Shown here: positions 25,697-35,288 of the stretch, in pieces
How the letters are laid out: each line of letters starts with the position of its first letter
Position numbering within the stretch: the stretch's first letter is position 1
Source: Physcocola sp002396385
Lineage (GTDB): Bacteria > Bacteroidota > Bacteroidia > Bacteroidales > Paludibacteraceae
Assembly (NCBI GenBank): GCA_946535435.1
Contig: CAMNDM010000007.1
Coordinates: forward strand, 62,001 to 126,000
Length of the DNA stretch: 64,000 nucleotides
Reading direction: 5' to 3'
Position numbers and translations under genes: made by a program
Notes under the pieces: model-generated
Database searches by the model: none
Seen by the model: the letters and a program-made list of their open reading frames with translations, nothing else
What the model was told of the DNA's origin: nothing

Positions 25697-26218
25697 TTAC
25701 ATATTGTCGGTAATGATGAAAAACGCCATGTCTGCCGTTACAATTAGCGCAAAGACGGCCGCGCAGATGATGGCTGGAACAAAGTCTTGGAATTTCTTCC
25801 TCTTTATGGTGTAGAGGACCATCAGACCCGCTCCAACTGCCGCTGTGCCGGCGTTGATGCCCAATAGGGCGTTGCGCATCCAGTTCTCGCCTAACAGGCG
25901 CTGCAGGCGGATGGCTAATACAATGGAGCCGATAACCAGTAGGGCTGAAAAGACGAAATTGGCTATTTTCCGTACCTTGTTTTTTTCTGGCGAGTACAGT
26001 TTCTGCATACGCTCGTGCCGTTGTTGTGCCTCAAGCTCTTCCGACGAGATGCAGATTTCCTTCACATATATTTGGAAGTTCTTTCCCTTGTTCTCTTTCT
26101 GTTTGCGCCAGTCTTGGTAGTTGTTCTCAAGTTTGTTCTTGCAGTTCGGACATAGCATGAGGTACTCGGTCTTCACTTCCACCAGACTGTTGCATTTCGC
26201 GCATTTAATCAGATACAT
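25697..26218 (-). CDS. Zinc-ribbon membrane protein of unknown function
   Basis: This 173-residue protein has an N-terminal zinc ribbon (CAKCNSLVEV and CPNCKNKL, two CxxC pairs at about 7-10 and 24-27), a charged helical region (about 35-85) and three hydrophobic segments in the C-terminal half (about 87-105, 118-137, 147-168). The order (ribbon, linker, three membrane helices) recalls small Bacteroidetes proteins without an assigned role. It lies between argH and the SpmAB-like gene, same strand, 28 bp after the latter, so they may share a transcript. Function unknown. Confidence 0.7.
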   Translation of the reverse strand: MYLIKCAKCNSLVEVKTEYLMLCPNCKNKLENNYQDWRKQKENKGKNFQIYVKEICISSEELEAQQRHERMQKLYSPEKNKVRKIANFVFSALLVIGSIVLAIRLQRLLGENWMRNALLGINAGTAAVGAGLMVLYTIKRKKFQDFVPAIICAAVFALIVTADMAFFIITDNM

Positions 26219-26246
26219 GGGCGTTTCTCTGTTTTTTTAATCAAAA

Positions 26247-27479
26247 TTAATAAAAAAATGCATACGCAATGAAAATTGCGGCAATAGCTCCACCTATGTC
26301 GGCTACCAGACCGGCTGTCACTGCGTAACGGGTCTTCTTTATTCCGACCGATCCGAAGTAAAGGGCTATGATGTAGAATGTGGTGTCGGCCGCCCCTTGG
26401 AAAAGGCAGCTCAGTTTGCCGGCGAACGAGTCTACACCATAGTTGTTCATGGTTTCTACCATCATGGCTTTCGCTCCGCTGCCACTCAGGGGCTTCATAA
26501 TGGCCGTTGGCAGGGCATCGACAAAATCGGTGTTCCCCAACCAGCTGAAACAATGTTTCACGAGGCTGAGGATGAACTCTAGCGCTCCCGAGTCGCGCAT
26601 AACCCCAATCGCTACCAACATGCCCACCAGGTAGGGAATTACTTTCACCGACGTGTTGAAGCCGTTCTTTGCTCCGTCGATGAAGGCTTCGTATACATTC
26701 ACACGCTTGTAGGCGGCTACCCCTATGAAGCTGATGATGATGCCGAATAGCAGACAGTTGCTGGCCAGTTTCGATGCGAATACCATGTTTTTCTGCTCCA
26801 TGCCTGTGAAAATGTACAACATGACACCCAACAGCACGATGCTGCCCAACAGGGTGCCGATGACGGTGCGGTTCCACAGGTTAAGGCGCTGCCTTATGCC
26901 TACGTAAAGTATGGCGATGAGTGTTGATGCGAAGGTTGACAATATCAGCGGTATGAATACGTCGGTGGGGTCGCTTGCTCCTAACACGAACCGTTGCGTC
27001 ATGATGGCTACGGGTATCAGGGTCAGACCCGATGTGTTCAGTGCCAGAAACATTATTTGTGCGTTGCTGGCGGTGTCTTTGTGCGGATTCAGCTCCTGAA
27101 GGCTGTTCATCGCCTTTAAGCCAAGCGGGGTGGCGGCATTGTCCAAACCGAGAATATTGGCCGAGAAATTCATCACTAACTCTCCGTTAACCGGATGGTC
27201 TTTCGGAATTTCGGGAAACAGTTTCGCGAAAAACGGCCCGATAATGCGCGACAAGAAGTGGATGGCACCGGCTTTCTGGCCGATGTTCATTATGCCGAGC
27301 CACAACGTCATTGTGCCGCACAGGGGCAGGGCTATGTCCATGACCGACATCTTGGCCATGGTGAATGTTCCGTTGATGATGCGCTCGTATACGGCCCAGT
27401 CGCCGAACACGAAACTCTGCAAGAGCGCTCCTGCTAGCGCTATAAGGAAAAAACCAACCCAGATATAGTTGAGTGCCAT
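26247..27479 (-). CDS. SpmA-SpmB fusion (nucleoside-recognition/gate-domain membrane protein)
   Basis: This 410-residue multi-pass membrane protein joins two nucleoside-recognition gate domains. The first half has GTMTLWLGIMNIGQKAG and LGLDNAATPLGLKAM, which match SpmA. The second half contains VKVIPYLVGMLVAIGVMRDSGALE and GSGAKAMMVETMNNYGVDS, which match SpmB. In Bacillus these are separate spore-maturation proteins; a fused version is common in non-sporulating Bacteroidetes, where its substrate is unknown. The Gate family is related to nucleoside transporters, but nucleoside transport is not shown for this group. A promoter-like element lies 20 bp before the start. Confidence 0.85.
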   Translation of the reverse strand: MALNYIWVGFFLIALAGALLQSFVFGDWAVYERIINGTFTMAKMSVMDIALPLCGTMTLWLGIMNIGQKAGAIHFLSRIIGPFFAKLFPEIPKDHPVNGELVMNFSANILGLDNAATPLGLKAMNSLQELNPHKDTASNAQIMFLALNTSGLTLIPVAIMTQRFVLGASDPTDVFIPLILSTFASTLIAILYVGIRQRLNLWNRTVIGTLLGSIVLLGVMLYIFTGMEQKNMVFASKLASNCLLFGIIISFIGVAAYKRVNVYEAFIDGAKNGFNTSVKVIPYLVGMLVAIGVMRDSGALEFILSLVKHCFSWLGNTDFVDALPTAIMKPLSGSGAKAMMVETMNNYGVDSFAGKLSCLFQGAADTTFYIIALYFGSVGIKKTRYAVTAGLVADIGGAIAAIFIAYAFFY

Positions 27480-27498
27480 TTTATGTTTTTTTGCAGTA

Positions 27499-27506
27499 CA
27501 AAGTTA
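27499..27506 (-). promoter_or_regulatory. Putative promoter of the SpmAB gene, -7 element
   Basis: CAAAGTTA on the plus strand is TAACTTTG on the minus strand, perfect TAnnTTTG. It lies in the divergent gap shared with the BI-1 gene, whose own promoter element is less clear (GATATTTG near 27529). Confidence 0.5.
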
Positions 27507-27572
27507 GTAATAATTAAAAAAATAGAACGATATTTGTACATTTAGAGAAAAATAATATAAAAGATTAATTAT

Positions 27573-28331
27573 ATGAGTAACGAACGTGATTTTTGGAATC
27601 CTGACAATTTGGTAGAAGGTGAAGAGGTTAAATCAATTGGTGACGGTGGCTTTACCGACCCTATCGCCTCTAACAAGGTTATCTCTGCCTTTTTTAGTAA
27701 AGTTTATGGCTGGATGGCTTTCGCTCTCCTGCTTTCCGGTCTGGCTGCTTGGCTTACCGGCCACAATGTGGCAATTCAGCAGACTTTGTTCACGGGTTAT
27801 ACGCCAATGGTTTTGTTCGGTATTGAACTTGCGTTGGTGTTTGGTATAGGAGCTGCAATCAATAAGTTGTCGGCAAGCATGTGCACCTTGTTGTTCGTCA
27901 TTTACTCGGTGGTGAACGGACTGACCCTTGGTGTTATCTTCCTGGCATATACCGAGTCCTCTATTGTGTCGACATTCCTGGTGACCGCTATCACCTTTGG
28001 CGTGATGAGTGTGTACGGGTTTACCACTAAGTCCGATCTGACAAGTTGGGGTAAGATCCTCTTTTTCGCCCTCATTGGTCTGATTGTTGCCACTTTGGTG
28101 AACTTCTTCTTGAAGAGCTCTATGTTCCAGTTCATTATTAGCGGAATAGGCGTGCTGGTATTTGTTGGTCTGACTGCCTACGACACCCAGAAACTGAAGG
28201 CTCTGGCTTTCTCTGCCAACGATGAAGAGTCGATGACCAAACTTGCTGTTTATGGAGCTCTCGACTTGTACCTCGACTTCATCAACCTCTTCCTCTATCT
28301 GCTACGTTTCTTCGGAAACCGGCGCGATTAA
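27573..28331 (+). CDS. Bax inhibitor-1 / YbhL-YccA family membrane protein
   Basis: This 252-residue BI-1-like protein has seven predicted hydrophobic helices from about residue 45 (GWMAFALLLSGLAAWLTG) to 230, with a conserved acidic pair near the end. The family (TMBIM) includes pH-dependent calcium-leak channels and the E. coli YccA modulator of FtsH. The signature LTAYDTQKLK at about residues 201-210 is the usual BI-1 C-terminal motif. The FtsH link is only a family association; the two genes are not adjacent here. The cytoplasmic N-terminus is about 40 residues. Divergent from the SpmAB gene. Confidence 0.92.
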   Translation: MSNERDFWNPDNLVEGEEVKSIGDGGFTDPIASNKVISAFFSKVYGWMAFALLLSGLAAWLTGHNVAIQQTLFTGYTPMVLFGIELALVFGIGAAINKLSASMCTLLFVIYSVVNGLTLGVIFLAYTESSIVSTFLVTAITFGVMSVYGFTTKSDLTSWGKILFFALIGLIVATLVNFFLKSSMFQFIISGIGVLVFVGLTAYDTQKLKALAFSANDEESMTKLAVYGALDLYLDFINLFLYLLRFFGNRRD

Positions 28332-28377
28332 ATTCACACCTTCGTAGAGTTCATACTAAGTATACCTAAATTGAAGA

Positions 28378-29433
28378 TTGGACTATAAGAAGTTATTCTC
28401 TGATTTTTTAGCTATAAATGAGAACTTGATTTATCCCGATTTCTCGACTGATGATATCCGGCAGTACTTGGGAAACGGTGTCAAATTCAAATTGCTGAAA
28501 ACCGTTCATAATGCGTTTCGTACCGCGTTGCAATTTTGTAACGTGGCAGAGGGTGACATTGTCTTAATCCAATCGATGGGTGCCAAATTCGCACTCGATA
28601 CGGCTCTTTCTTTAGGTGCGGTTCCAATTTTGATTGACAGTGAGGCATCGAATTGGAACATTTCGGCTATGATCGTCGAAATGGTGATTAACCAGTGTGT
28701 CGTTTCTAAGGGGGTCCGGCCTAAAGCTGTAGTGATTAAGCACCATTTGGGTGTTCCTGCCTTTATGGACGAGGTCGTACCTGTCTGCAAACGGCACCAG
28801 ATTCCGCTTATTGAAGACTGTGTCGGGGCCTGGGGTGCCGGTTTCGAAGACAAACTGTGCGGCACGATGGGGCAGTATGCCGTCTATTCTGTCAACAACC
28901 CGGTGAACCCGGCCGATGGAGTGGGGGTGCTTATTCATGCGGTCCCTGAGTTCGAAGGCTTCCTTGACCTTCACCTGAAGCACGACCAAGTGGAATTTAC
29001 CGATGCTTTGGGCGGCTCTTACTCCCTTTCAGACTTTAACAGTGAACAGGAAAGGAGAAAACTGATTTACAACCGCTATCTCGATGCCTTTAAAGACGGA
29101 AAGGGTTTGGCCTTCTTCCAAAAAAGGCATCATTATATACACCCTAGCAACGCGTATGCGCCGCTTGTCATCGACCAGCTACAGCTCGGAGTCGGACGTG
29201 ACGAGGTCGTGGATGCGATTGTGGAGGCTGGTTTCTGCGGATGCTGCCCTTTCTCTCCTTCCCTTAATGCTCTCGAACAATATAGGGATGTGGCGTTCTA
29301 TGGTAACAGGGTAGGAAAGCGTATGGGGGAAAGCGGCCTGCTTCTGCCGTCGCAACCGTCGTTAACCGACCAGAATGTTGACGATATAATTCAAATTGTT
29401 TTCGATACGCTGGCAAAGAAGAGTGTGAAGTAG
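28378..29433 (+). CDS. DegT/DnrJ-like protein lacking the PLP lysine
   Basis: This 351-residue protein resembles DegT/DnrJ/EryC1/StrS sugar aminotransferases in fold I: a cofactor-ring Asp in PLIEDCVGAWGAG (about residue 156) and the small-domain pattern after LSDFNSEQERR. The family's catalytic lysine, normally in an FS-(4)-K motif about 25 residues after that Asp, is replaced here: the segment reads YSVNNPVNPADGVGVLI. It therefore probably cannot form the internal aldimine. The start is a TTG at 28378, with no better start in frame. It sits 83 bp before the polysaccharide export genes, with a strong promoter in between, so it need not share their transcript. A structural or regulatory role, or sugar binding, is my inference. 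Confidence 0.75.
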   Translation: MDYKKLFSDFLAINENLIYPDFSTDDIRQYLGNGVKFKLLKTVHNAFRTALQFCNVAEGDIVLIQSMGAKFALDTALSLGAVPILIDSEASNWNISAMIVEMVINQCVVSKGVRPKAVVIKHHLGVPAFMDEVVPVCKRHQIPLIEDCVGAWGAGFEDKLCGTMGQYAVYSVNNPVNPADGVGVLIHAVPEFEGFLDLHLKHDQVEFTDALGGSYSLSDFNSEQERRKLIYNRYLDAFKDGKGLAFFQKRHHYIHPSNAYAPLVIDQLQLGVGRDEVVDAIVEAGFCGCCPFSPSLNALEQYRDVAFYGNRVGKRMGESGLLLPSQPSLTDQNVDDIIQIVFDTLAKKSVK

Positions 29434-29465
29434 ACCCCACTTATGGGCGCTTTACCCGTTTTTTC

Positions 29466-29496
29466 TTTGTGCTGTCAGTTTTTAATGCTAATTTTG
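29466..29496 (+). promoter_or_regulatory. Putative promoter of the polysaccharide export operon
   Basis: TTTG at 29466-29469 is followed after 19 bp by TAATTTTG at 29489-29496, a textbook Bacteroidetes -33/-7 pair, 26 bp before the Wza-like start. Confidence 0.7.
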
Positions 29497-29521
29497 TGGT
29501 AAATTTCTGTTATAAGTGATA

Positions 29522-30358
29522 ATGAAAAAATTACTTTTAATTCCGTCCGTATGCTTGCTGCTGGCTTCTTGTAACGCCCGCAAAAATATAGTTTATCTGC
29601 AGGACAACGAGATTGACCAGGTCGCTGCAATCGCAAACCAGTATACTATTAGGATTGAACCGGGAGACCAGTTGCAGATTGTTGTTTCGTGTAAGGACCC
29701 TGAACTGGCTGCTATTCTCAATATGCCGCTTGTTTCCTTCCAAACTTCTACTAGCAGTGTTAATACCACTAACTCCATTATTACTTATACGGTTAATTCC
29801 GATGGAACCATCGACTTCCCTATCATTGGTTCTATACAGGTTGGTGGACTCACTCGTGAAGAGGCGCGCAACCTCATCGCTCAGAAAATTAAAGAGTCGG
29901 AACTGATTCAAGACTTTGTCGTTACGGTGAACTATGCCAATCTGAAGATTTATATTACCGGTGAGGTCAATTCTCCTGGCGCCTATTCAATTACTGACAA
30001 TAATGTGAATGTCCTGCAGGCTATCTCTATGGCCCGTGACCTGACTATTCACGGTCGGCGCGACGAGGTCTTTGTGGTGCGTGAACAACAACAACAACGT
30101 GTTACCTACCGGCTTGATTTGCGTTCCGATTCAATTTTCCAGTCTCCTGCCTTTTATTTGAAGCAGAACGATGTTATTTATGTGGCTCCGAACAGAATGC
30201 GTTCCAACCAAAGCACCGTTTCTGGCAACAACTTCCAAAATGTTTCGTTCTGGGTAAGTGTAGCCTCTACAATCGCTTCTGTTTCTTTGGCAATTATGAC
30301 TTATAATTTGAATAAAACGAAGGCTGATAGAGACGCCTCGAATAGTTCAAGTAAATAA
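29522..30358 (+). CDS. Wza-like polysaccharide export lipoprotein
   Basis: This outer-membrane exporter of surface polysaccharide is a 278-residue lipoprotein (ATG at 29522) with a lipobox LLASC near residue 19. After this come a polysaccharide-export domain (YTIRIEPGDQLQIVVS and SDGTIDFPIIGSIQVGG, about 45-125) and an SLBB-like beta-grasp domain (about 140-230, reading LKIYITGEVNSPGAYSI). A final hydrophobic stretch near 245-265 (FWVSVASTIASVSLAIMTY) may be a membrane anchor. It is shorter than E. coli Wza, as is usual for Bacteroidetes. It is co-transcribed with the Wzc-like kinase 28 bp downstream. Its substrate cannot be read from sequence. Confidence 0.92.
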   Translation: MKKLLLIPSVCLLLASCNARKNIVYLQDNEIDQVAAIANQYTIRIEPGDQLQIVVSCKDPELAAILNMPLVSFQTSTSSVNTTNSIITYTVNSDGTIDFPIIGSIQVGGLTREEARNLIAQKIKESELIQDFVVTVNYANLKIYITGEVNSPGAYSITDNNVNVLQAISMARDLTIHGRRDEVFVVREQQQQRVTYRLDLRSDSIFQSPAFYLKQNDVIYVAPNRMRSNQSTVSGNNFQNVSFWVSVASTIASVSLAIMTYNLNKTKADRDASNSSSK

Positions 30359-30386
30359 TAGTAGGGAAAGATAATCGAAATTTTCT

Positions 30387-32849
30387 ATGTTTGAAGAGAA
30401 TAACCAGTACATGTCTGCCATCCAGCATTCCGAGGGTGAGGAAGACAGCTTGGAGTGGAAAAATATAGTAGACATAATAGTTAACAACAAACTGTGGATA
30501 ATTCTGTCCATAGTTTGTTTCTTGCTTTTGGCTCTCGTCTATCTTCGGCATACACCGAAGATGTATTCCAGCACAACTAGCTTTATTGTGAAAGACGAGA
30601 AAAAAGGTGGGGCTATGGGTGGAATCTCTTCCGAGTTCTCCGATTTGGGCCTGCTTTCTACAAAATCGTCTGTCGATGACGAGATTGAGGCGTTCAAATC
30701 GCCTTATCTTATGTATATGGTCGTCAAACAACTGAAGTTAGATGTCAGCTACACGAAAAAACAGTTCCTGAAGGCTACCGACCTCTATACGATGACTCCT
30801 GTGACGGCCTCTTTCCCACAGTTGCGTGATGAGGATGTCTTCAGTTTCAAGGTGAAGTTCGTCTCTGTAAACAAATTCGAACTCTATGGTTTCAAGAAAT
30901 ACGACAGCAACTTGGGCGATGAGGTGGAGTTTGAAAACACTGTTGTTGCAAAACCTTTCGAAAATGTGAAAACTCCGGTGGGCGATGTTTCGCTGGCCCC
31001 TTCTTCCGAATTCTCTTCCGATTGTGTGGGTACCGAGGTGCTTATCTCGAAGTCTGACCCCTATAAGCTGGCGAAGTTACTCTCTGCCAATTTGGGCGTG
31101 GAACTTGTTTCGAAAAAATCGTCGGTTGTGAACATTTCCTATAAGGACTTTTCCCCTAAGAAGGCTACCGATGTCCTCAATAACCTGCTTAGCATCTATA
31201 ACCGCGAGCGTATTGAAGATAACCGGCAAATGGCTGCCAACACTTCTAAATTCATTGACGGCCGTCTGCTGATTATTGAACAGGAATTGGGTGGTATCGA
31301 TAACGATATTGAACGCTATAAGAGCAGCGAACTGCTGACGAATGTACAAGCGGCGGGCACTTCCTATTTGGGCGAGTCGAGCGCTTACTCGGCTAAAACC
31401 CTTGAGGCGAACAACCAATTGAGCATCGCGCAGTTTATTAAAAACTGTTTGAAGACGTCTAACGAGAAGCCGGCTATGCTTCCTGCAAATGCGGGGCTGG
31501 CTGACGAGGGTATTGGCAGACAGATTGTCGAATACAACCAGATGGTTATGAAGTACAACCGGCTGATGTCGAACAGTAGCGAGAAAAACCCTTTGGTGAT
31601 TGAAATCAAAAACCAGATGGCTTCTCTCAGCGCTTCTATCGACAATACGCTCGACAACCTTATTCAAGCTTACACCATGAAGGTGGAAAGCCTGAAAGGG
31701 AAGGAAAACCAGATTCACCAGAAAATCGCGGCTAATCCGCGCCAGGAAAAATACCTCCTCTCCATCGGCCGACAGCAGAAAATTAAGGAAAGCCTTTATC
31801 TTTATTTGTTGCAGAAACGCGAGGAGAACGAGTTGTCGGGCAACCTTATGGTCAGCAATCTGCGTATTCTTACGCCTCCACGGGGCGAAGACAAACCGGT
31901 CAGCCCTAAGAAACTGCAGATTCTGATTGTTGCACTGGTGCTCGGTTTTGTCTTCCCGGTAGGTTTGTTCTGGTTGCTCGATGTCTTAGACGGTACTGTC
32001 AGGGGAAAGAAAGATTTGGCTTGCCTGTCGTTGCCTTACTTGGGCGATATTCCGCTTTGCGGACGTATTAAGGATAATTCCAAACTTCCGTTGCCTGTCC
32101 GTATTGTTGTGGCTGACAAGAAGCGAGATGCGGCGAATGAGTCGTTCCGCGTGCTCCGCTCTAACCTCAACTTCATGATTGCCAATAAAGACAGCCGCGT
32201 GATGATGTACACCTCGTTCTTCCCTAATTCGGGTAAGACTTTCGTTGCGGCTAACCTGGCTGTGGGTATCGCACTGACCGGCAAAAAGGTTATCTTGATC
32301 GATGCCGATATGCGTAAGGCCGAGTTGAGTAAACATATGGCAAACAAACGCCAGGGTTTGTCTACTTATTTGAATGGGCAGACCTCCGATTTGAAACATC
32401 TTATTGTCAAATCGTCCGAACATGAGAATTTGAGCATCCTCCCTTGTGGCGCTATGCCGCCGAACCCGTCGGAGTTGCTCCTTACCGACAGGTTGGAAAA
32501 ACTCATCAACGAGTTGAAGGGAATGTACGACTATATCTTCATCGACTGTACTCCGCTTAACATTGTGGCCGATGCCTCAATTGTAGGCAAGTATGCCGAC
32601 TTGGTACTTTTCGTTATCCGTCAGGGTAAGTTTATCCGTCAGGCACTCCCTGAATTGGAAGCCTTCTATAAGAATGGTACGTTCAAGAGTATGGCCACCA
32701 TCCTTAATGGTACGTTCGACGCTCATTCTTACGGACGGTACGGCAACTATGGTACTTATGGCAGTTACGGCGGTTATGGCGGATACGGTGGCTATGGTAC
32801 CTATGGTTATTATGGCTCTTCTTCTAACGATGAAAAAGAGGAGGAATAG
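30387..32849 (+). CDS. Wzc-like tyrosine autokinase and chain-length determinant
   Basis: This 820-residue inner-membrane protein couples polysaccharide polymer length to export. It has an N-terminal Wzz domain (first helix about 33-52, LWIILSIVCFLLLALVYL), a coiled-coil periplasmic region, a second helix about 510-530 and a cytoplasmic BY-kinase domain. The kinase has Walker A around FPNSGKT (Lys617), Walker A' VILIDADMR and Walker B YIFIDCTPLN. The C-terminal ~25 residues are a tyrosine cluster, repeats of YGGYGG and YGTYG (about 12 Tyr), the autophosphorylation tail. Followed 38 bp later by rmlA, so the export and dTDP-rhamnose genes form one operon. Confidence 0.95.
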   Translation: MFEENNQYMSAIQHSEGEEDSLEWKNIVDIIVNNKLWIILSIVCFLLLALVYLRHTPKMYSSTTSFIVKDEKKGGAMGGISSEFSDLGLLSTKSSVDDEIEAFKSPYLMYMVVKQLKLDVSYTKKQFLKATDLYTMTPVTASFPQLRDEDVFSFKVKFVSVNKFELYGFKKYDSNLGDEVEFENTVVAKPFENVKTPVGDVSLAPSSEFSSDCVGTEVLISKSDPYKLAKLLSANLGVELVSKKSSVVNISYKDFSPKKATDVLNNLLSIYNRERIEDNRQMAANTSKFIDGRLLIIEQELGGIDNDIERYKSSELLTNVQAAGTSYLGESSAYSAKTLEANNQLSIAQFIKNCLKTSNEKPAMLPANAGLADEGIGRQIVEYNQMVMKYNRLMSNSSEKNPLVIEIKNQMASLSASIDNTLDNLIQAYTMKVESLKGKENQIHQKIAANPRQEKYLLSIGRQQKIKESLYLYLLQKREENELSGNLMVSNLRILTPPRGEDKPVSPKKLQILIVALVLGFVFPVGLFWLLDVLDGTVRGKKDLACLSLPYLGDIPLCGRIKDNSKLPLPVRIVVADKKRDAANESFRVLRSNLNFMIANKDSRVMMYTSFFPNSGKTFVAANLAVGIALTGKKVILIDADMRKAELSKHMANKRQGLSTYLNGQTSDLKHLIVKSSEHENLSILPCGAMPPNPSELLLTDRLEKLINELKGMYDYIFIDCTPLNIVADASIVGKYADLVLFVIRQGKFIRQALPELEAFYKNGTFKSMATILNGTFDAHSYGRYGNYGTYGSYGGYGGYGGYGTYGYYGSSSNDEKEEE

Positions 32850-32887
32850 TCACTGTTTTGTATTTTGCTATTAATTTATTCTGAAAA

Positions 32888-33763
<876 letters not shown>

Positions 33764-33778
33764 ATAATACTATACTAT

Positions 33779-34330
33779 ATGGAATTTATTGAACAGAAAA
33801 TAAAGGGTGTTTGGGTAATCGAGCCTAAAGTGTTCGGCGATGCCCGCGGCTATTTTTTCGAATCGTTCCGTCAAGAGGAATTCGACAAACACATCGGACA
33901 CCATGTTGAGTTTATACAGGATAACGAGTCTAAATCTTCATATGGTGTATTGCGCGGACTCCATTACCAAAAAGGCGAATTCGCCCAAGCCAAGCTCGTT
34001 CGTGTTGTGAAGGGTTGTGTATTGGACGTTGCTGTCGATATTCGCAAGTCTTCTCCTACTTTCGGCCAGTATGTTGCTGTCGAACTTTCTGAAGATAACA
34101 AGAAACAGCTCTACATTCCGCGTGGATTCGCCCACGGCTTTGTTGTAAAGAGTCCTGAAGCCATCTTCTGCTATAAGGTCGATAACGTCTATGCCCCACA
34201 AGCCGAGGCGGGTATCGTCTTTAACGATCCTACCATCAATGTGGAATGGGGTGTCCCTGAGAAAGATGTACTTCTCTCTGCTAAAGATACTGTCTCTCCT
34301 AAACTGCTCGATGCAGAAGTTTTCGAATAA
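33779..34330 (+). CDS. rmlC: dTDP-4-dehydrorhamnose 3,5-epimerase
   Basis: This cupin-fold enzyme epimerises dTDP-4-keto-6-deoxyglucose at C3 and C5. It is 183 residues with family motifs EPKVFGDARGYFFES, FIQDNESKSSYGVLRGLHYQ (catalytic His in the GLHYQ), and YIPRGFAHGF. It starts 16 bp after rmlA. Also called rfbC. Confidence 0.97.
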   Translation: MEFIEQKIKGVWVIEPKVFGDARGYFFESFRQEEFDKHIGHHVEFIQDNESKSSYGVLRGLHYQKGEFAQAKLVRVVKGCVLDVAVDIRKSSPTFGQYVAVELSEDNKKQLYIPRGFAHGFVVKSPEAIFCYKVDNVYAPQAEAGIVFNDPTINVEWGVPEKDVLLSAKDTVSPKLLDAEVFE

Positions 34331-34342
34331 TCGCGTATAACA

Positions 34343-35200
34343 ATGAATATCCTTGTAACTGGAGCTAATGGCCAGCTCGGCAACGAAATGCGCCGTGTGG
34401 CCGCTAAAAGCCCGAATAACTATATTTTTACCGATGTGGCCGAGCTCGACATCACTAATGCGGCTGCTGTACTCGATATGGTGAAGGCTAATAATGTTAA
34501 CGTCATTGTTAACTGCGCTGCTTACACCAATGTCGATAAGGCTGAAGACGATGTGGAGTTTGCCGACCTCTTGAACAATAAGGCGGTCGAGAATCTGGCT
34601 GTTGCTGCCAAGGCTGTCGATGCTACACTTATCCATGTCTCTACCGATTATGTGTTCCAAGGCGACAAGTGTACTCCGTGTCAGGAAGACTGGCCAACCT
34701 GCCCTAATGGTGTTTATGGCAAGACCAAGCTGGCTGGTGAACTGAGCATTGCTGCTACCGGCTGCAAACACCTTATTTTCCGTACGGCCTGGCTCTATTC
34801 GCCGTTTGGTAAGAATTTCGTGAAGACTATGCAGACGCTGACGCACGATAAAGACAGCCTCAAGGTCGTTTTCGACCAGGTGGGTACTCCTACCTATGCT
34901 GGCGATTTGGCTGCCCTTATCTATAAGGTTATCGAGGAGAATATGCTCGACAAGCAGGGTATCTACCATTTCAGTAACGAAGGCGCTATCTCGTGGTACG
35001 ACTTCGCCCAGGAAATTTGCGAACTGAGTGGTAACACGTGCGACATTCAGCCATGCCATAGCGACGAGTTCCCTTCGAAAGTGAAGCGTCCGCACTTCTC
35101 GGTGCTCGATAAGACCAAAGTGAAGAATACTTTTGGTGTTAAGGTGCCTTATTGGAGAACTTCGCTGAAAAAGTGTATCGAAGAGTTGAAGAATATGTAA
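34343..35200 (+). CDS. rmlD: dTDP-4-dehydrorhamnose reductase
   Basis: This short-chain reductase of 285 residues uses NAD(P)H to make dTDP-L-rhamnose. It has the Rossmann motif ILVTGANGQLG at the N-terminus, the STDYVF motif, and the catalytic YGKTKLAGE (Tyr and Lys). It starts 13 bp after rmlC and ends the operon before a strong terminator. Also called rfbD. Confidence 0.97.
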   Translation: MNILVTGANGQLGNEMRRVAAKSPNNYIFTDVAELDITNAAAVLDMVKANNVNVIVNCAAYTNVDKAEDDVEFADLLNNKAVENLAVAAKAVDATLIHVSTDYVFQGDKCTPCQEDWPTCPNGVYGKTKLAGELSIAATGCKHLIFRTAWLYSPFGKNFVKTMQTLTHDKDSLKVVFDQVGTPTYAGDLAALIYKVIEENMLDKQGIYHFSNEGAISWYDFAQEICELSGNTCDIQPCHSDEFPSKVKRPHFSVLDKTKVKNTFGVKVPYWRTSLKKCIEELKNM

Positions 35201-35226
35201 CAGGCGTTTAGCCTGCCTTTATAAAT

Positions 35227-35263
35227 AACAAGAGGATGTGTCGCACGGGCACATCCTCTTGTT
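35227..35263. terminator. Terminator of the export-rml operon
   Basis: AACAAGAGGATGTG and its complement form a 14-bp stem with a 9-base loop followed by TGTTT. It sits between two convergent genes and can serve both. Confidence 0.85.
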
Positions 35264-35288
35264 TGTTTATGGAGTTTGTCTCCTTTTT

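Noticed and set aside
33938..35095. A 385-residue minus-strand frame over rmlC and rmlD
   Set aside because: It lies antisense to two certain enzymes and shows no domain.
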